Positions 36,816-49,493 of a DNA stretch of 64,000 nt are shown here, in pieces. Numbering within the stretch: position 1 is the first letter of the stretch; every line of letters begins with the position of its first letter. The notes beneath the pieces are model-generated. The model was not told where the DNA came from. It was given only the letters and a program-made list of their open reading frames with translations, and ran no database searches. Location of the stretch: contig NC_079514.1 in assembly GCF_000801105.2 (NCBI RefSeq), positions 3,968,001 to 4,032,000 of the forward strand, in the 5' to 3' direction. A program made the position numbers and the translations under genes. This DNA is from Raphanus sativus. Taxonomy: Eukaryota > Streptophyta > Magnoliopsida > Brassicales > Brassicaceae.

Positions 36816-39090
36816 TTTCGTGGAGTCGAATTGAAACAAGATTATTGCTCACAGAGAAGATCCGATGCGTTCAAGATTTGAAAACAAACTGACGAGAATA
36901 GGGCTTTATATACTACAAGGAAGGTGGGGTTTTTTTGTGGGTCATGTACCAGTCTTGTGAATGTTCTCGACACGTAACTTGTAACATGTGTAACATCATC
37001 ATTTTTTAGATATTTGTTTCTGCAGTAAACGCGATTTCAAAAAGAAACGTGACTACTAAATTTATTCGATCCACTTACTAATTACTAGAGACTTGACTTT
37101 TGTTTTCTAGTCAGCCTATTATACAACATATTATAGTGTACAGAGCAAACCAATACATTTCTTACTATGTAAACATGTCTTGTCACATATCCTGCCATTG
37201 GATTCCTAGCGTTTACACAACTGTATCTTTTTTTGTTTCTCTGAGTTCTCTAGGGTCTACTTACCACGTACATCTTTTCCTTAATGTTTAAAAGTTCTAT
37301 TTCGTTTGTAACGTATCAGTCAGTGGTCTACTTCCATTATAGCGTGTTTTTGTTTTCAATGCTAACTGCGTTCAAACTTTTCAATGCTGAATGATCATTC
37401 TTCTTTTGTAGTCTATTACACACCATCAGTCAGGATGCACTGATTAATAATGGGACAGAATATAATATTTCTGATGTTTGGTGTAAGAATATGATATGAG
37501 GCAGGTTGGGTGACAAGTATATTGTAAAGAAATGGGTCATCAATCACGATGCACTGGTCTACGTCAAGAAGTCTCACGTAACGATGGTTTGGAATAAGTA
37601 TTCCTGGATTATCGGTGAGAATGAGATCATATGGCGACCAGACAGCGGACAAGAGATTTCAAAACAAAGAGCAAACCTTTGTAGTGTTTACATTTCTGAC
37701 TCCGATACCATGTCAAAAAGTTTCAGTAGCATTAGAGCATCATTATTGGTGGGCAGAGACAAAAGCTCCTAACTTTTTTTTTTTTTTTTTGGTCATGAAA
37801 AACTTAAGGACACATAAGGGCAGCCCTTATCTAAGGGTTTTTCCCACATTATTTGCATCGGTCCCCTCTCCCCTTCCCTTAAGGCCTGCCCCTCTGCCTA
37901 CCAATAATGATGGTCTTATGTAAACATCCTTCTTATTCATCAAGTGATAGAGACAAGCTCCATGCATACAAATATGTACGATACCCTAAGTCCGTTATAC
38001 AAACCCGGTTACATATAGTTCATTATCGGCCCGATACAGCCCAATATATAACCACCTTATGTTTCACAGAATCACAGGTTTACGCGGCTGAATCTTTTTT
38101 TTTTGAAAAAACACGCGGCTGAATCTTGAGTTGATATTTAGCAATTACGCGAAAGCCTTTCCACTTCCAGACATCGAGTCATGTAGAATTATGGGAAAAT
38201 GACAGAAGGACAGCGTGATGCTTGAGACATTTTCGGATGGTAACCTTGCGACACAGGCCCTCTTTTTAAACTGTTTAGTTAGCTTATAAATTGAAGTATT
38301 GAACTTAAGTATTAATGTGGTTGTAAATATAATGTTTTGGTCTACCTGTATATGGTTTATGTATTAGGTTGGCAAGCAAAATAAAGTTAGGATTGTTGTA
38401 CTTGTTAGTAATGGTTATGGATGAAGAAGGGTTTTTGTCAAAAGAAGCCATTAGGGAATATTTCATGTTTGTCTTCAGTCTTCTCCACTTCCACAACCCT
38501 GAACCTTACACTATTCTTCTCCACATTCCGCAGCTCCTTGTTCCACAAGTTTGTCCTCTGCTCCTCTTCCTAATTCATCATCAAACGGGCGTATCAATAT
38601 TACTCCCGTGCTCAGAAGTACCATTACGACAGCAGTTATATATTGCAGAGGGACACAAGGCTGCTAGATTCGCTGTAGGATAGCTTTGGCTTTCGATGAA
38701 AGCTCTACAACTGTAGAATCTCTGAAAAAGTCACTCGAGAATCGAGATGCTAGCAAACCCATCTGCCGGCCACTGAGTTTCATGTTTAATCTGTGTGAAT
38801 ATATGTGTACGAGCTCACTGTTACACTATTAGGTTCTTTACTAACTTTTGGGCTCAGACTTTTGTGTACATATCAAATAATATTGTGTGAAGTTTCTGAC
38901 TTTTCAAATTAATGTTTTTTTGCAGGCCCCGTCCATGTTTATCTTATTACAAATAATGATTTCAAACAATACAGCCAAATTTAATTTCTTGTAACACTTA
39001 AAGCACAATATCAATATTAAAAATATAAAAAAGAAAAAAGATTTTAGTTATAAAGCTACAAGAAAAAAAAATCACAATGTAGTAAGTTAC
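36816..39090. other. intergenic region between ERF copies 1 and 2
   Basis: No intact gene. 36900-37280 is ERF upstream sequence that reappears at 50450-50740. 37690-37710 reads TCCGATACCATGTCAAAAAG on the plus strand; its complement looks like an LTR end followed by an initiator-tRNA-Met primer site, a possible trace of a Copia element. 38087-38125 has a short direct repeat (CACGCGGCTGAATCTT). 38600-38960 is the second copy of the unit flank described at 35158-35992. Confidence 0.45.
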
Positions 39091-39093
39091 CTG

Positions 39094-39940
39094 ATGTGGA
39101 TCCCATATCTCCGCCGACCATTTACCTGATGGCTTTTGCCCAGTGCCGGTCCTGAGATATTCGGGGTCCAATACGAAATTAAAAACCGAGACCCTTAGAG
39201 CATCTCCGTTAGTGAACCGGCTCTTAGATACTATATAGAAATTTAATTTATAAACACTTAAATATAAAATAAAATATTATATATCTTCTAAATATTATAT
39301 TTCCTATATTTTTTTTTACAAATCAACTTTCCTAATCAAAGTTTGTGCTATTTTTTTATTTTTCAGTAAAAATTTATTTTTATAGTTTTGTTTTTTCTCT
39401 TATGTTAGAGTTAGAAAAGCGTGAAAGACAATTACTCATTTATTTTCCATTTTAATTCAGTAACATACTGAGTAGCATAAAGGATATACATGATTTAATT
39501 GTGCTTGCACTTTATAATTAGTGGTCTCACCACTTTGCAACATCTCAGCAACATTTGTACATTTATACGTTAACACAACAATGGAAAATTAGGCCCTAAA
39601 TTTTTTATACAAATTATGGGCCCCATGCAAACGTATCGTCCGTATGCCCTCAAAACCGGCTCTGCTTTTGCCTCACACCTTTGTGTTTCTTCTCCTTCTT
39701 TATCTCTTCACGCCGCGGGAATGCGCAACCGTAGCAACCGATGATACCGCAGAGAGGACAAGGGCCAGCGTCCAAAGGTTGATGAAGAGCTTCGCATGCA
39801 ACCGAGTTCGATGATGAAGTGTCACCTTGGACGTGCGATAACACTTGTCGTAAAGCAGAAACCATGATCACATGCTCTTGATCCCTTGTCAAACGAGAAG
39901 GTTTCTGATCGCAGGAGGGAATATTTTCTGAATGATCCAT
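39094..39940 (-). pseudogene. AP2/ERF protein copy 2, broken by a hAT element
   Basis: The start MDHSENIPSC at 39940 and the CMX and Cys4 motifs (CPLCGIIGCYGC) are preserved. In the AP2 domain, after KHKGVRQK, a 524-bp hAT element interrupts the frame. Beyond it the frame would read PSGKWSAEIWDP with no intron between exon 1 and exon 2 sequence, then it runs into CATCAGGTAAC and stops matching. The second half of the AP2 domain ([12 protein letters not shown]) is therefore missing. The promoter also lost the TATA box kept in copies 1 and 3 (TTATGTAAAGG here). Non-functional. Confidence 0.8.
39141..39664. mobile_element. complete hAT-type miniature element
   Basis: The left terminus CAGTGCCGGTCCTGAG and the inverted right terminus CAGAGCCGGTTTTGAG match, and the insert is bounded by perfect 8-bp duplications CTTTTGCC (39133-39140 and 39665-39672). 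Length 524 bp, AT-rich, no transposase ORF. CAG-type termini plus an 8-bp duplication define hAT elements. It sits in the coding part of ERF copy 2. Confidence 0.92.
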
Positions 39941-40122
39941 TTTCGTGGAGTCGCATTTGAAAATAATTATTTATCAAGAGAAGATTTTGAAAAGATAACT
40001 GACGAGGGAATAGTCCTTTACATAATACAAGGAAGATGGGATCTTTTTGGTCCTATGCTAATGTTTAGACACGTAACTTGTGACATCATGATATAAATTT
40101 ATGTAATAAAACGCGATTTCTA

Positions 40123-40276
40123 GAAGAAAACGCGATTATTAAATTTATTCAAACCATTTACTAATTAAAGTATTGACTTTTATTTTCTGGTCAGCCTTTA
40201 GAAATCGCGATTATAAAATTTATTCAAACCGTTTACTAATTAGAGTATTGACTTTTGTTTTCTGGTCAGCCTTTTT
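40123..40276. repeat. tandem duplication, about 77-bp unit
   Basis: Two adjacent copies of a segment running from CGCGATTATTAAATTTATTC to GACTTTTATTTTCTGGTCAG. The single-copy version occurs upstream of ERF copies 1 and 3. Confidence 0.85.
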
Positions 40277-40730
40277 TGCCAACCTTGCTTTATATTAAGC
40301 ATAAAGGCCGAAGGCCACTGTACAAGCGAAATCAAATTATGAAACCCAACGAAGCCCAATAGAAACCCAGCAAAATAAAGATAAGGATGACTGACTATAT
40401 GCACGACGCATGTTGGATAACGTGGCCCTCAATTAATATGGAATCAATAAGAGGGAGCCACTCAGTTTGAGTCGCTTGGTTGCTTCGTCTTCCCTCTATC
40501 ACCGCCAATCTACAGAAGCTCTTAACCAATTTGCTGGAAGTGAAAACCTGTGAGAAGCTTAAGCGGAGACAGGTACTGAGCCTTGCTAGAACACCTGATT
40601 CTGTACTTACTTCTCGCCACTTAATCAATAATCTTTGCTCCTTATCATTAAGGATACTAGAACATGAAGATTGATTCTTGACCTGATAAAACAGACAAAG
40701 CATGACCAGCAAAGAGAACAAGACCATCGA
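40272..40730 (-). mobile_element. LINE-like 3' fragment
   Basis: Read on the minus strand, the piece ends with GTGGCCTTCGGCCTTTATGC, then TTAATATAAAGCAAGG and an A-run, the style of 3' ends of crucifer L1-type elements. A 110-codon frame at 40395-40727 has no recognisable domain. Identification rests on the 3' end only. Confidence 0.4.
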
Positions 40731-41366
40731 AGACTAAACGGAATATAGATAAGCATATATGGAAAAGGTAAGCAACAAATATATCTAATGAGATCCGATT
40801 TTTAATTCGGGTATTTTTATTTATTTCAATCTAAAGTCTAAAGAAAGCGTAAACACAAAGAACAGTTCAGACTGGTTGAAAAACACATCAAAACTCGCCT
40901 TAGCCAGGCCGAATCAACACTATTAAGGGTCTTTGAACGGAAAAAAGTTTTGGACCCTTTGTTGAACAAATTTTTTTTGACCATATGTTTATATATTTTT
41001 AATATGTTTTTTTAAAATATTTTTAATATGTTTTAATGCTATTAAAATTTGTTTTGCATAAGTTAAATAAATTTCTTGTTTTATATGATTTTTAATGACT
41101 TTTTATATTCACATTTTAAAATACTACATAAATTGAAATTTATTATAATATACTAGGATGTAGACCCCCGCGAAATCGCGGGAGAAAGTTAATATTAAGT
41201 TTTTGATATTAATTTAAACTAATTACATAAAACTATTTAATATATATATATACAACTGATATAGTCAAAATAGAAACATTAAATATGAAAATAAGATATT
41301 CGAACTTTATCATAAATAAATTTATTGAAAATACTAATGCCAAAGCAATGCAACCCTTCAAAAGTA

Positions 41367-44300
41367 GGGAAAATTTTATAACTACACTTTGTGTAGTACC
41401 ACAATTCAACAATACCACCAATAGAGTGATATTTTCACAAATACACTTTTCATTAATGTGTAAAAGACAAAACTGACCCTACCTTATCTTCTTCTCCATC
41501 AGATTCTTCTTCTCTCGTTTCTGTCATCGTCGACGTCTTTTCAGCCTCGCGTCGTCTTCATCCAGTCTCGCCTCGTCGTCTTTGTCGTCGACGTCGTCAA
41601 ATCCATCGAGATCAACAATCGTCAAGATCCATCGTCGTCTCCGTCGAGATCCATCATCGTCTCCGTTGCGATCCGTCGTCGTCTCCGTCGTCACTCCCAG
41701 CGACAAGAGATTACAAGAATCACGATTAAAACCTCAAAGATGTTGGCTCCTCACCACGATTCACACATGTATGTTTCTAATTTGTATTTTTTTTGTTTGA
41801 TTCAAGTAATTTTTTGGATTTGTTTTTCCTGATATAAAACAAATCGTTTAGAACATGTCGATCTAAGGGAAAGAGTTTCAATAGTAAACATTGAGTTTTC
41901 AAAAAATTATAAACCTTTATAAATCTGGGTTCAAGTGATTTTATGATTTTTGTTTCTCTGTTATCCGAAACACAAATAAGGTTGATTTAATTTAGACTTG
42001 TCATTTGAATAATTATGGTTAGAAGAAAGGTTTTCGAATAGTGAACATTGCATTTTAAAGAATTATATCCTCTTATAAATCTGGGTTTTAGGGTCGATAG
42101 CACAACTCAATGTTTTACAAGGTTTTATAAAGAAGTTTGTAAACAAGAGTTGCTCATATGTCTATAAAAACATATAAATGTGTGAATTTGAGAAGTCTTG
42201 TCTTTTATTATCTTATATTCTTTGTAAAACTGTTATCGAAATACATGAATATTACGTTTGGATAAGGTATCTTTAGACTATGATTAAAAGTTAACATCAT
42301 ATTTTATTTCATCTTGCAGTTAGATGGCAATGAATTCTGCACATCTATGAGATTGCCTCTGAGGATTTATGAAGCTGGAACAGAACCACTGGACAATCCA
42401 AAAGTGATTACCCAATCGGTGTCTTGGTCAATAATGTGAAGCGTTTTATAGAAGATTATAAATGGAGTTTTATAAGAGTTTATAAATTTATATATCAGAG
42501 ATTTGTAGAGATTTATAAAATGTTGACTATTCTTTTTTACATCTTGTGGTTAATACATTGTTTGGATTTTATGATGAATACAAACATTTGGTGACCCCAA
42601 CACATCTGATCTTTGATGACATGGATTTTGACAGTTCAACAATGATATAAAACAAAAAAAAAAGCTAATGGGAACAAGGATTTGTGAATTTACTTTTTTT
42701 GTAACATATGATATAAGACAATAATACATGAAAGAAGAGCAAAGGAAAGAAGAAGAACAAATAAGATATTAGAAATCATTTTGTAAAAGTTTATAAAACA
42801 GTTTGTAAAGTTTATAATCTATTTATAAGAGTTTATAAATTATTTATAAAAGTAAAATCCATTTATAAAGGTTTATAAAACATTTAATAAATTATAAAAG
42901 GTATGAAAATTGTTTAGAGGGTCTTTTTGAGCTGTTGAAAAATATATATTCTGATAAAAAAAAAGAATTTATAAGGATTTACAAAAATAATTTATAAAGT
43001 GTATACACTCTTATAATGGATTATAAAACAATTTATAAAGATATGTAAAATTTTTGAAGCGGTGGAGCCTTGATTGCTGTCCGCATTTGTCTCAGAATCT
43101 GCCACGTATCATTATCTTTTTACAAAACCTTATAAGGGTATGTAAAATTATTTGTAAGAGTATATAAAACATTAATAAAGACATATAAAACAAGTTATAA
43201 AATCTATAAACCATTTATAAATGTTTATAAAAACGTTATGAAAGTTTATAAATAATTTATAAGGGGTTATGTATACTATTAATAGGGGCTTATAAAAACT
43301 TTAAGAAAGTTTATATTAAATTTATAAGGGGTATTTTAAGAGTTGTATAAGTTTATAAATCAACTAAAAGAGTCTATAACCATTTAGAAAGCCTTATAAA
43401 ATAATTGATAATGGTTTGTATAATAATTTATTAATAATTTATGAAGTTTATAAGCCATTATAAAAGATTATTAAACAATTTATAAGGATATGTAAAATTT
43501 CTGAAGCGGTGGAACCTTGCTTGCTGTCCGCATGTGCCTCAGAATCTGCCACGTATCATCATCTCTTTACAAAGCATGCACGTGTTCTTTAGTTTTATAA
43601 GAATATTTAAAGTTATTTATAAGGATTTATAAAATCATTTATAAAGATTTGTAGAATATCAAAAGGTAATCATTTTATGAAGTCTTATAACGTTTTATAG
43701 AGGTTTATAAATCATTTTTAAGAAATAAATGTCTGCTCTCCATAGTACACAAGTTAATTCTGAACTTAAACCTCCATGTTTTGGAAAATTTCAGGAGCAC
43801 AAGCTCTTCAACGTCAGTAGCATAAACACTTAGCATCTCTTCATCATCACCAAAAAAGTTATTCCATCCAAAACTATTATTGATGTCGTCAGAGATGAAA
43901 AGGCTGATAAATAATAACTTATAAATGTTTATAGCTGGCCCATGTATCTCAGATATACTAGTTTCATGAAGAGATTATATAACTTATAACTCCTTACAAA
44001 GTATCTTATAACTTATTAAAAAATCACTTATAAACTTTTATAAAACTCAGATATAATAGTTTATAAAGTATTATGTAGCTTATAACCTCTTATAAACCTT
44101 TATAAAACTCAGATATAGTAGTTTATAAATTATTACGTAGCTTTTAACCCCTTATAAACCTTTATAAAACTCAGACTTTATGAAAGATTATATTCAATTT
44201 ATAAGGGGTATTATAAGAGTTGTATAAGTTTATAAATCAACTAAAAGAGTCTATAACCATTTAGAAAGCCTTATAAAAATTTATAATGCTTTGTATAATA

Positions 44301-45697
44301 CTTTATAAGGGTTTATAAGGGTATGTGAATAATAATATAAAAGTTAATATATTGTATATAAAAGCTTATATGATTTAACTATAAGATATTTTATTTTGAT
44401 TTACAAGAATGTATAAATTGACTCATACAAGTTTATATACTGATTTATAATACTTTATAAAATATCTACTGCAGTCTATAAGTTAATGATAAATATTTAT
44501 AAACTAATTTATAAAGTTTTTTAAATCATTTGAATCTAGCTCCAATAGAATTTGTATTTGCAAAACTCAACTCAACCCACTGCATACATGCTGAAACAGA
44601 CTCAAAATTATCAGTCTTGTGTCTCCTCCATGTCACTCTATTGCTCATAAGGCAGAGCTGAACTATGCCAAACACAAAATGTGAAAGATTTACCACTGTT
44701 GCCACCATCTCTGAACCATCTTCTTCTACTGTCTTGGACAAAGAGATAGTTGGTACTGCAGCCTGAGACTGAAAACAACTGAATCTCAACATCTCAAGTT
44801 ATGAGTGCTTTAAAAATCCACCAAACGTCAAGTCTGAAACTCGTTGAAAGTGCTTCAGGCTCGACTTCTGCTTCACTTGATCTGTTGTATTCCTAAGAAT
44901 AAACAGTCTTCAGCACATAAAGTTTGTCCTTGAACATGTAGACTGCAATAAGCGTTCTTTGAACTTGAAACTCCATGACTTTGGCATTTTGCTCAAGAAA
45001 CTTTGCTGATTCTCTTCTCTTCCTCCGATAAGCATTTAATCAAACAACTTGTGTCCACTCTCATGAACAATCTCAGTATGTGTAATTGCTTCGTCTCACT
45101 CCACCATCCTCTGAAGCGAGTGCTCTGTTTACTGTAATTCACTGTACTGAACCGGTGCTATTAACTTTGTTTCTCAAGCTGGTACAACATATATATCATC
45201 GTCCTCTGCTGTCTTGTTTCTGTGGCCTGAACCGAATCAATTGACACAATCATTATCTTCTCAGGATCATCATTATCAGCAATCTTCTGTGTCACTTCAT
45301 CCTCCATGGTTTCATACCGATTTGATTTAAGAGATACAGATTCTCGTAGCTTCTCCATCTCATCTTCACCAATCTTGTGCATCGTTTCAGCATCAACAGA
45401 TTCGTCAGATTGCTTTGTTGCTCCGTTTATGTGTCATGTGAAACAGAGTAACGTAGATTTCATCGGACGTCAGCGTCGTCGGAGTCGTCGAATCGCGTCG
45501 TCCAATCTCGTCGGAGCCGTCTCGTCGGAGACGTGGAATATCACCGGAGTAGTCGTCGTTCGTGGGAAAATAGATTAGGTATATGTATTATTAATTAGGG
45601 TATAATAGTATTTTGCCTATTATAATTTTAATGGTAAAGTTGGTTAGTGTAAACTTGAAAAGTGGTATCATGAAAATGGTATTTTTGGCAATTTCTC
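41367..45697. mobile_element. Mutator-like element nested in the Helitron
   Basis: Perfect 9-bp duplications TCAAAAGTA flank the insert (41358-41366 and 45698-45706), and the host repeat unit reads through when it is removed. The ends GGGAAAATTTTATAACTACA and, inverted, GAGAAATTGCCAAAAATACC are weakly similar, with TACCAC words spread through both arms. GC-richer blocks at 41465-41760 and 45430-45560 (CGTCGTC/GACGACG runs) resemble MULE subterminal regions. No MURA transposase is recognised. Two minus-strand frames, 44526-44792 and 45161-45382, show some coding character but no known family. The centre is the TTTATAA-rich tract described separately. Confidence 0.75.
42100..44520. repeat. TTTATAA-rich irregular tandem tract
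   Basis: About 2.4 kb in which TTTATAA or TTATAAA recurs every 10-30 bases with variable spacers, all in the same orientation on the plus strand. Two longer direct repeats lie inside it: a block with AATCTGCCACGTATCAT near 43058-43130 and 43504-43570, and a block with GAGTCTATAACCATTTAGAA near 43327-43400 and 44207-44280. Confidence 0.8.
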
Positions 45698-46231
45698 TCA
45701 AAAGTATTAGATTTAATAATCACTATTAAATTTCTAATAATATTTCTAAAATTATCATATATTAAATGTATGAAACCAAAATGGTAATATATATAGCTAT
45801 TTAAAATGAAAGGATTGAAGATGAAAAATAATGTTATTAGAATTGTATTATAAATAAAAGATATCAAAAACACTAATGCCAAAGTGATGTAATCATTCAG
45901 AAGTATTAGGTTTACTAATTAATATTAATTTTTAATACTTAAAATTATTATATACTAAATGATTAAAAAAAGGATGATATTTAAATGATTTTTACAAAAA
46001 ATATAACTGATATTTAAAATGATTTAGGATAAAAAATTATTAAAAAGTTATTATAAATAAAATATATAAAAATCTTTTACGAAAAAGTAAAAGATATAAA
46101 ACTAATGCCAAATTGATGCAATCCTTCAAAAGTATTAACTAATGATGAAATATGGGATTATGGAAGCAAATTATGGGTATCTCGAAAAAATGAAACACAT
46201 ATATAATCTTGAAAACCAAATATAAAGTATA

Positions 46232-46484
46232 CTCCCTCCGTTTGGATTTATAAGACGTTATACGACTTGGCACATAAATTAAGGAAGTTTGATATATTAC
46301 CTGTTTTAACCTTTGTTAGTGTTTAATGTTCATTTGACTTCTACGTTATTATTACTAGTGATAATTATTTACAAGGGTAGAGTAAGTCATTTTTTGTCAT
46401 CTTTTGCATAAAATTCTGTGAACGTCATATATATTAGCACAAGAAAAAGTCTGTAGAACGACATATAAATAAGAACGGAGGGAG
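46232..46484. mobile_element. Stowaway-type miniature element (Tc1/mariner)
   Basis: The termini CTCCCTCCGTT and AACGGAGGGAG are perfect inverted copies, flanked by TA on both sides (46230-46231 and 46485-46486). The length of 253 bp fits Stowaway elements. It sits inside the Helitron body. Confidence 0.92.
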
Positions 46485-48101
46485 TATCTTTCACTACCAG
46501 ATAAAAAAATATTTTACAGCGAAAATATTTTAATAAAATATCAAATTCTAAATACCAATTCAAATCAAGATAAATAGAAGTCAGAATTGATTTGGTTCAC
46601 AAAATATATTGGGACACAATTCCAAAACTGTTTATTAAAAAGTATATATGTGAACAAATGAGTTTTTTTTCAGTCGATCTAAATTGGTTTTCAATTTTAC
46701 ATTATTTTAATATAATTTAATAGCATAAAATGGTTCTTCCAAATTATAATTTGAGATTATGTAAATAAAACCTATAAATGAAAAGATGTATGAAATAAAA
46801 TTTATGAGAAATAGAGTTGAAAGGGCATAAGTGTTAAAAACTAAAAAGAGACAACTTTCTATATAAATAAACTGTTATAACAAAAAAAATTATAGCAAAA
46901 CAAAATGGAAGCCCCAATAATAGTTTTTTGTTCTTTCTTATTCTCTTTTTTCAATTCTAAGGTTCACAGCAATTTTTAACTTTTGTTTTGCTTTTTGAAA
47001 AAAAAAAACAAAAAACATCTGTAAAATTTATGATAAGGATCATGGTTTCTCTCTAAGACTATTGACTTTGTACTATCTTTTTCAAACTATGAGAACTGTT
47101 AATGTTTGCTTTGTGGGTGGGGGGGGGGGTAGAAATGTGGCTTAGGGGTGTTCGGTTTCGGTTTGGTGTTTTAGTATTTCGGTTTATAAAAGAATAGCTA
47201 TCATATAGAAATCATATCTACTTTGTTTTGGTCGGGTATACCATCGGTTTAAAGTTTATTCAGCTTCATATCAAAAAATCATAAATATATTTATTTTTAT
47301 AAAATTTTGTAAAATTTACTTTATATGATTAGATATAGGTTTTTTAAACCATAAAGATATATAAGTTTCTAAATAGAACTTTTATTTTATTTTATTGTAC
47401 TGTTTAAATATAAGTAACAAACATAATAAGTTAATAATAACAAATTCAACCCTGAAATTGAATTATGTTTTCCTATAAAAAGTTGATGACATCTACCAAA
47501 TAGAACTTGGAAATAAATCTAAAATTACTCGGGAAACAATTCTATGACTGTTTTCATGTATTTTAAGTATATTTATCTACAAAAATTAAAAAATAGAAAT
47601 TATTAAACAAAATTTACTATAATTTTAATTCTAAAATTTTCTTATAAAGATCTTATATATAGTTATATTAACATGTGAATAAATGTGAAAAAGGTTTCAA
47701 AAAAAAACATGTGAATAAATGCATAAGTTAATTCTAGTTTATTTGGTGAATAAATTTACTGTCGTGCTTTTGTGCATCATATGTAAATTAATAAATTTAT
47801 ACATATATTGTTCAGAGAGGTGTGATTGAAGGGTTGTGTTGTTTGACAATGAAACTATTCAGGAAAGATGCCTTATACGCAACGCACTACAAAGGGTTGT
47901 GTTGTTTGAGAAAGGAGACGATTGGGAAAGATAAATGACACGACATTTTTTTGATGACATAAGCCCCTCAAAGGAATATAACTTTTCATCCATTAGATCA
48001 AAAATAACAAATAAACCTGACCGTTAGATTAAAATTTTATTTTCCTATAAAAAATGATGATGTCATCTATCATCAAAAAATAGTTTGCTATTATATATAG
48101 A

Positions 48102-49493
48102 TATCAAAAAAGTAAAAAAAAAATGGAGAAGACCTGGAGCGGCTGCACTGATCTCCCTCCATCCTAAACCGATCCTGGACATAGCGAAGCTAAAATCCGT
48201 CGGCCCTCACCATAGTGAAGCTAAAATCGGTAACGATAGTCTATCTTATGGATCGCATATTATACATATACAAAAAGAATTCTCAATCCTTCTGAAAGCT
48301 ATATGATGGGATTAGAAAGAAGTTGAGAGAAAAATGTTTTTCTCTCTAAAAAGAGAGAAAACCTTCTCAGGTCAGCCTTTTATATAGCATATATTATTAT
48401 TTGGTAAAATTATATAGCATATATTGTTGTGTACGAGTAAACCAATAGTACACTTCTTACACTATAGCTTTTGGTTGTGGAATTGTTACTGAAAAATATT
48501 GTGTGAAGTATTCTAATTTCTCAAACTAATGTTTTCTGCAGGCTCCCTCCATGGTTGTGAAGGAAGAAAATCAACATGGGCTTGTTGATGAGCTTAAAGA
48601 AGTGACCAACAAAAAGAGTTCATCAACCATACGGAGCCGTCAAGAGGTTCATTGACTATGCTTCACTGAATCTTTTTTTATTTGAGTTACTTAGGACATG
48701 TTTATCGCAGAGTTCAACTTTGTCATTTCCCTTTGTTGTTAGCTAGTTGGTGAATCCATGATAGTGTGTTTCCTTGTACTTTCTTCTATTTAAGCAATGA
48801 AATAAAATCATCTGAATTCTTGTGTTCTTATTTATCTATAGCTTTTATTGCGACCTATTACTATACTGCTCCCGTTTTATTGTGAGTAGTTTTAGCGGAA
48901 AATTTTGTTCATATATTTTCACATTTTAATGTAGTTTTTGCATTTATTGTATATTATATAACCAATGAAAATATATTAGTTTTTATAAATGGTTGAATTC
49001 ATATATTACATGATATTTTTTGAAGAGTAGATTTTTTAATATTAGTGCTTTTATTTAAACATATTACAAATTGAAACAGATGGAGTACATATATAGCCAT
49101 TAGCCACAAACAGTAGAATGTATATATACCTAACTATAAAGAGATATATTTTAGCTTTGTCGTTTGGTTCATCATTTTGAACTTGGTCATATCAATTTGT
49201 TGTATCTCATTATAATGATTTTTTTTAACTTATAAATAAATAATGATTTCAAAAATACAATTGAATTTAATTTCATGCAACACTTAAAAAACACGAGGGA
49301 CAATATGAAAAAATAGAAAAAAAATCAAATTTAATAATAAAGCTAAAACTAAGAAACACAATCACAATGCTGTACAATACAATACTTAACACATGTAAAA
49401 AAATCTGATCAATGAAATAAATGATATGTGTGACGATTATGTATATGTTTACTTCGGTTGAAAACACGACCAAAAACGTTTTCTCAATCATCT
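48102..49493. other. third copy of the ERF unit flank, with an orphan exon-like block
   Basis: 48360-48540 repeats sequence found around 37100 and 38850. 48542-48647, after a good acceptor (TTTTCTGCAG), has an open frame (MVVKEENQHGLVDELKEVTN) ending near a GT at CAAGAG|GTTCAT. It resembles an isolated exon of an unrecognised gene. 49230-49440 repeats the flank seen downstream of copies 1 and 2. Confidence 0.45.

Larger units (their letters stand above)
39941..41152. other. ERF copy 2 upstream region and LINE-like fragment
   Basis: 39941-40275 is ERF upstream sequence with a tandem duplication. 40272-40730 looks like a truncated LINE. 40740-41152 is AT-rich without features, up to the Helitron end. 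Confidence 0.5.
41153..48101 (-). mobile_element. non-autonomous Helitron carrying nested elements
   Basis: On the minus strand the 5' end is A|TCTATATATAATAGCAAAC at 48101. The 3' end is a GC-rich hairpin (CCCGCGATTTCGCGGG) followed by TCTACATCCTAG|T, ending at 41153. These are the TC start, hairpin and CTRR end of Helitrons, with A and T as outer neighbours. The total span is 6.95 kb, of which 4.3 kb is an inserted MULE and 0.25 kb a Stowaway element. The Helitron body has about 220-bp internal repeats marked by CTAATGCCAAA (41335, 45873, 46099). No Rep/helicase coding sequence is seen. The pairing of the two ends is inferred. Confidence 0.6.

Noticed and set aside
37416..37772. ORFs on both strands near a possible primer-binding-site word
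   Set aside because: No gag/pol motif and no second LTR; only the TCCGATACCATG word hints at a Copia remnant.
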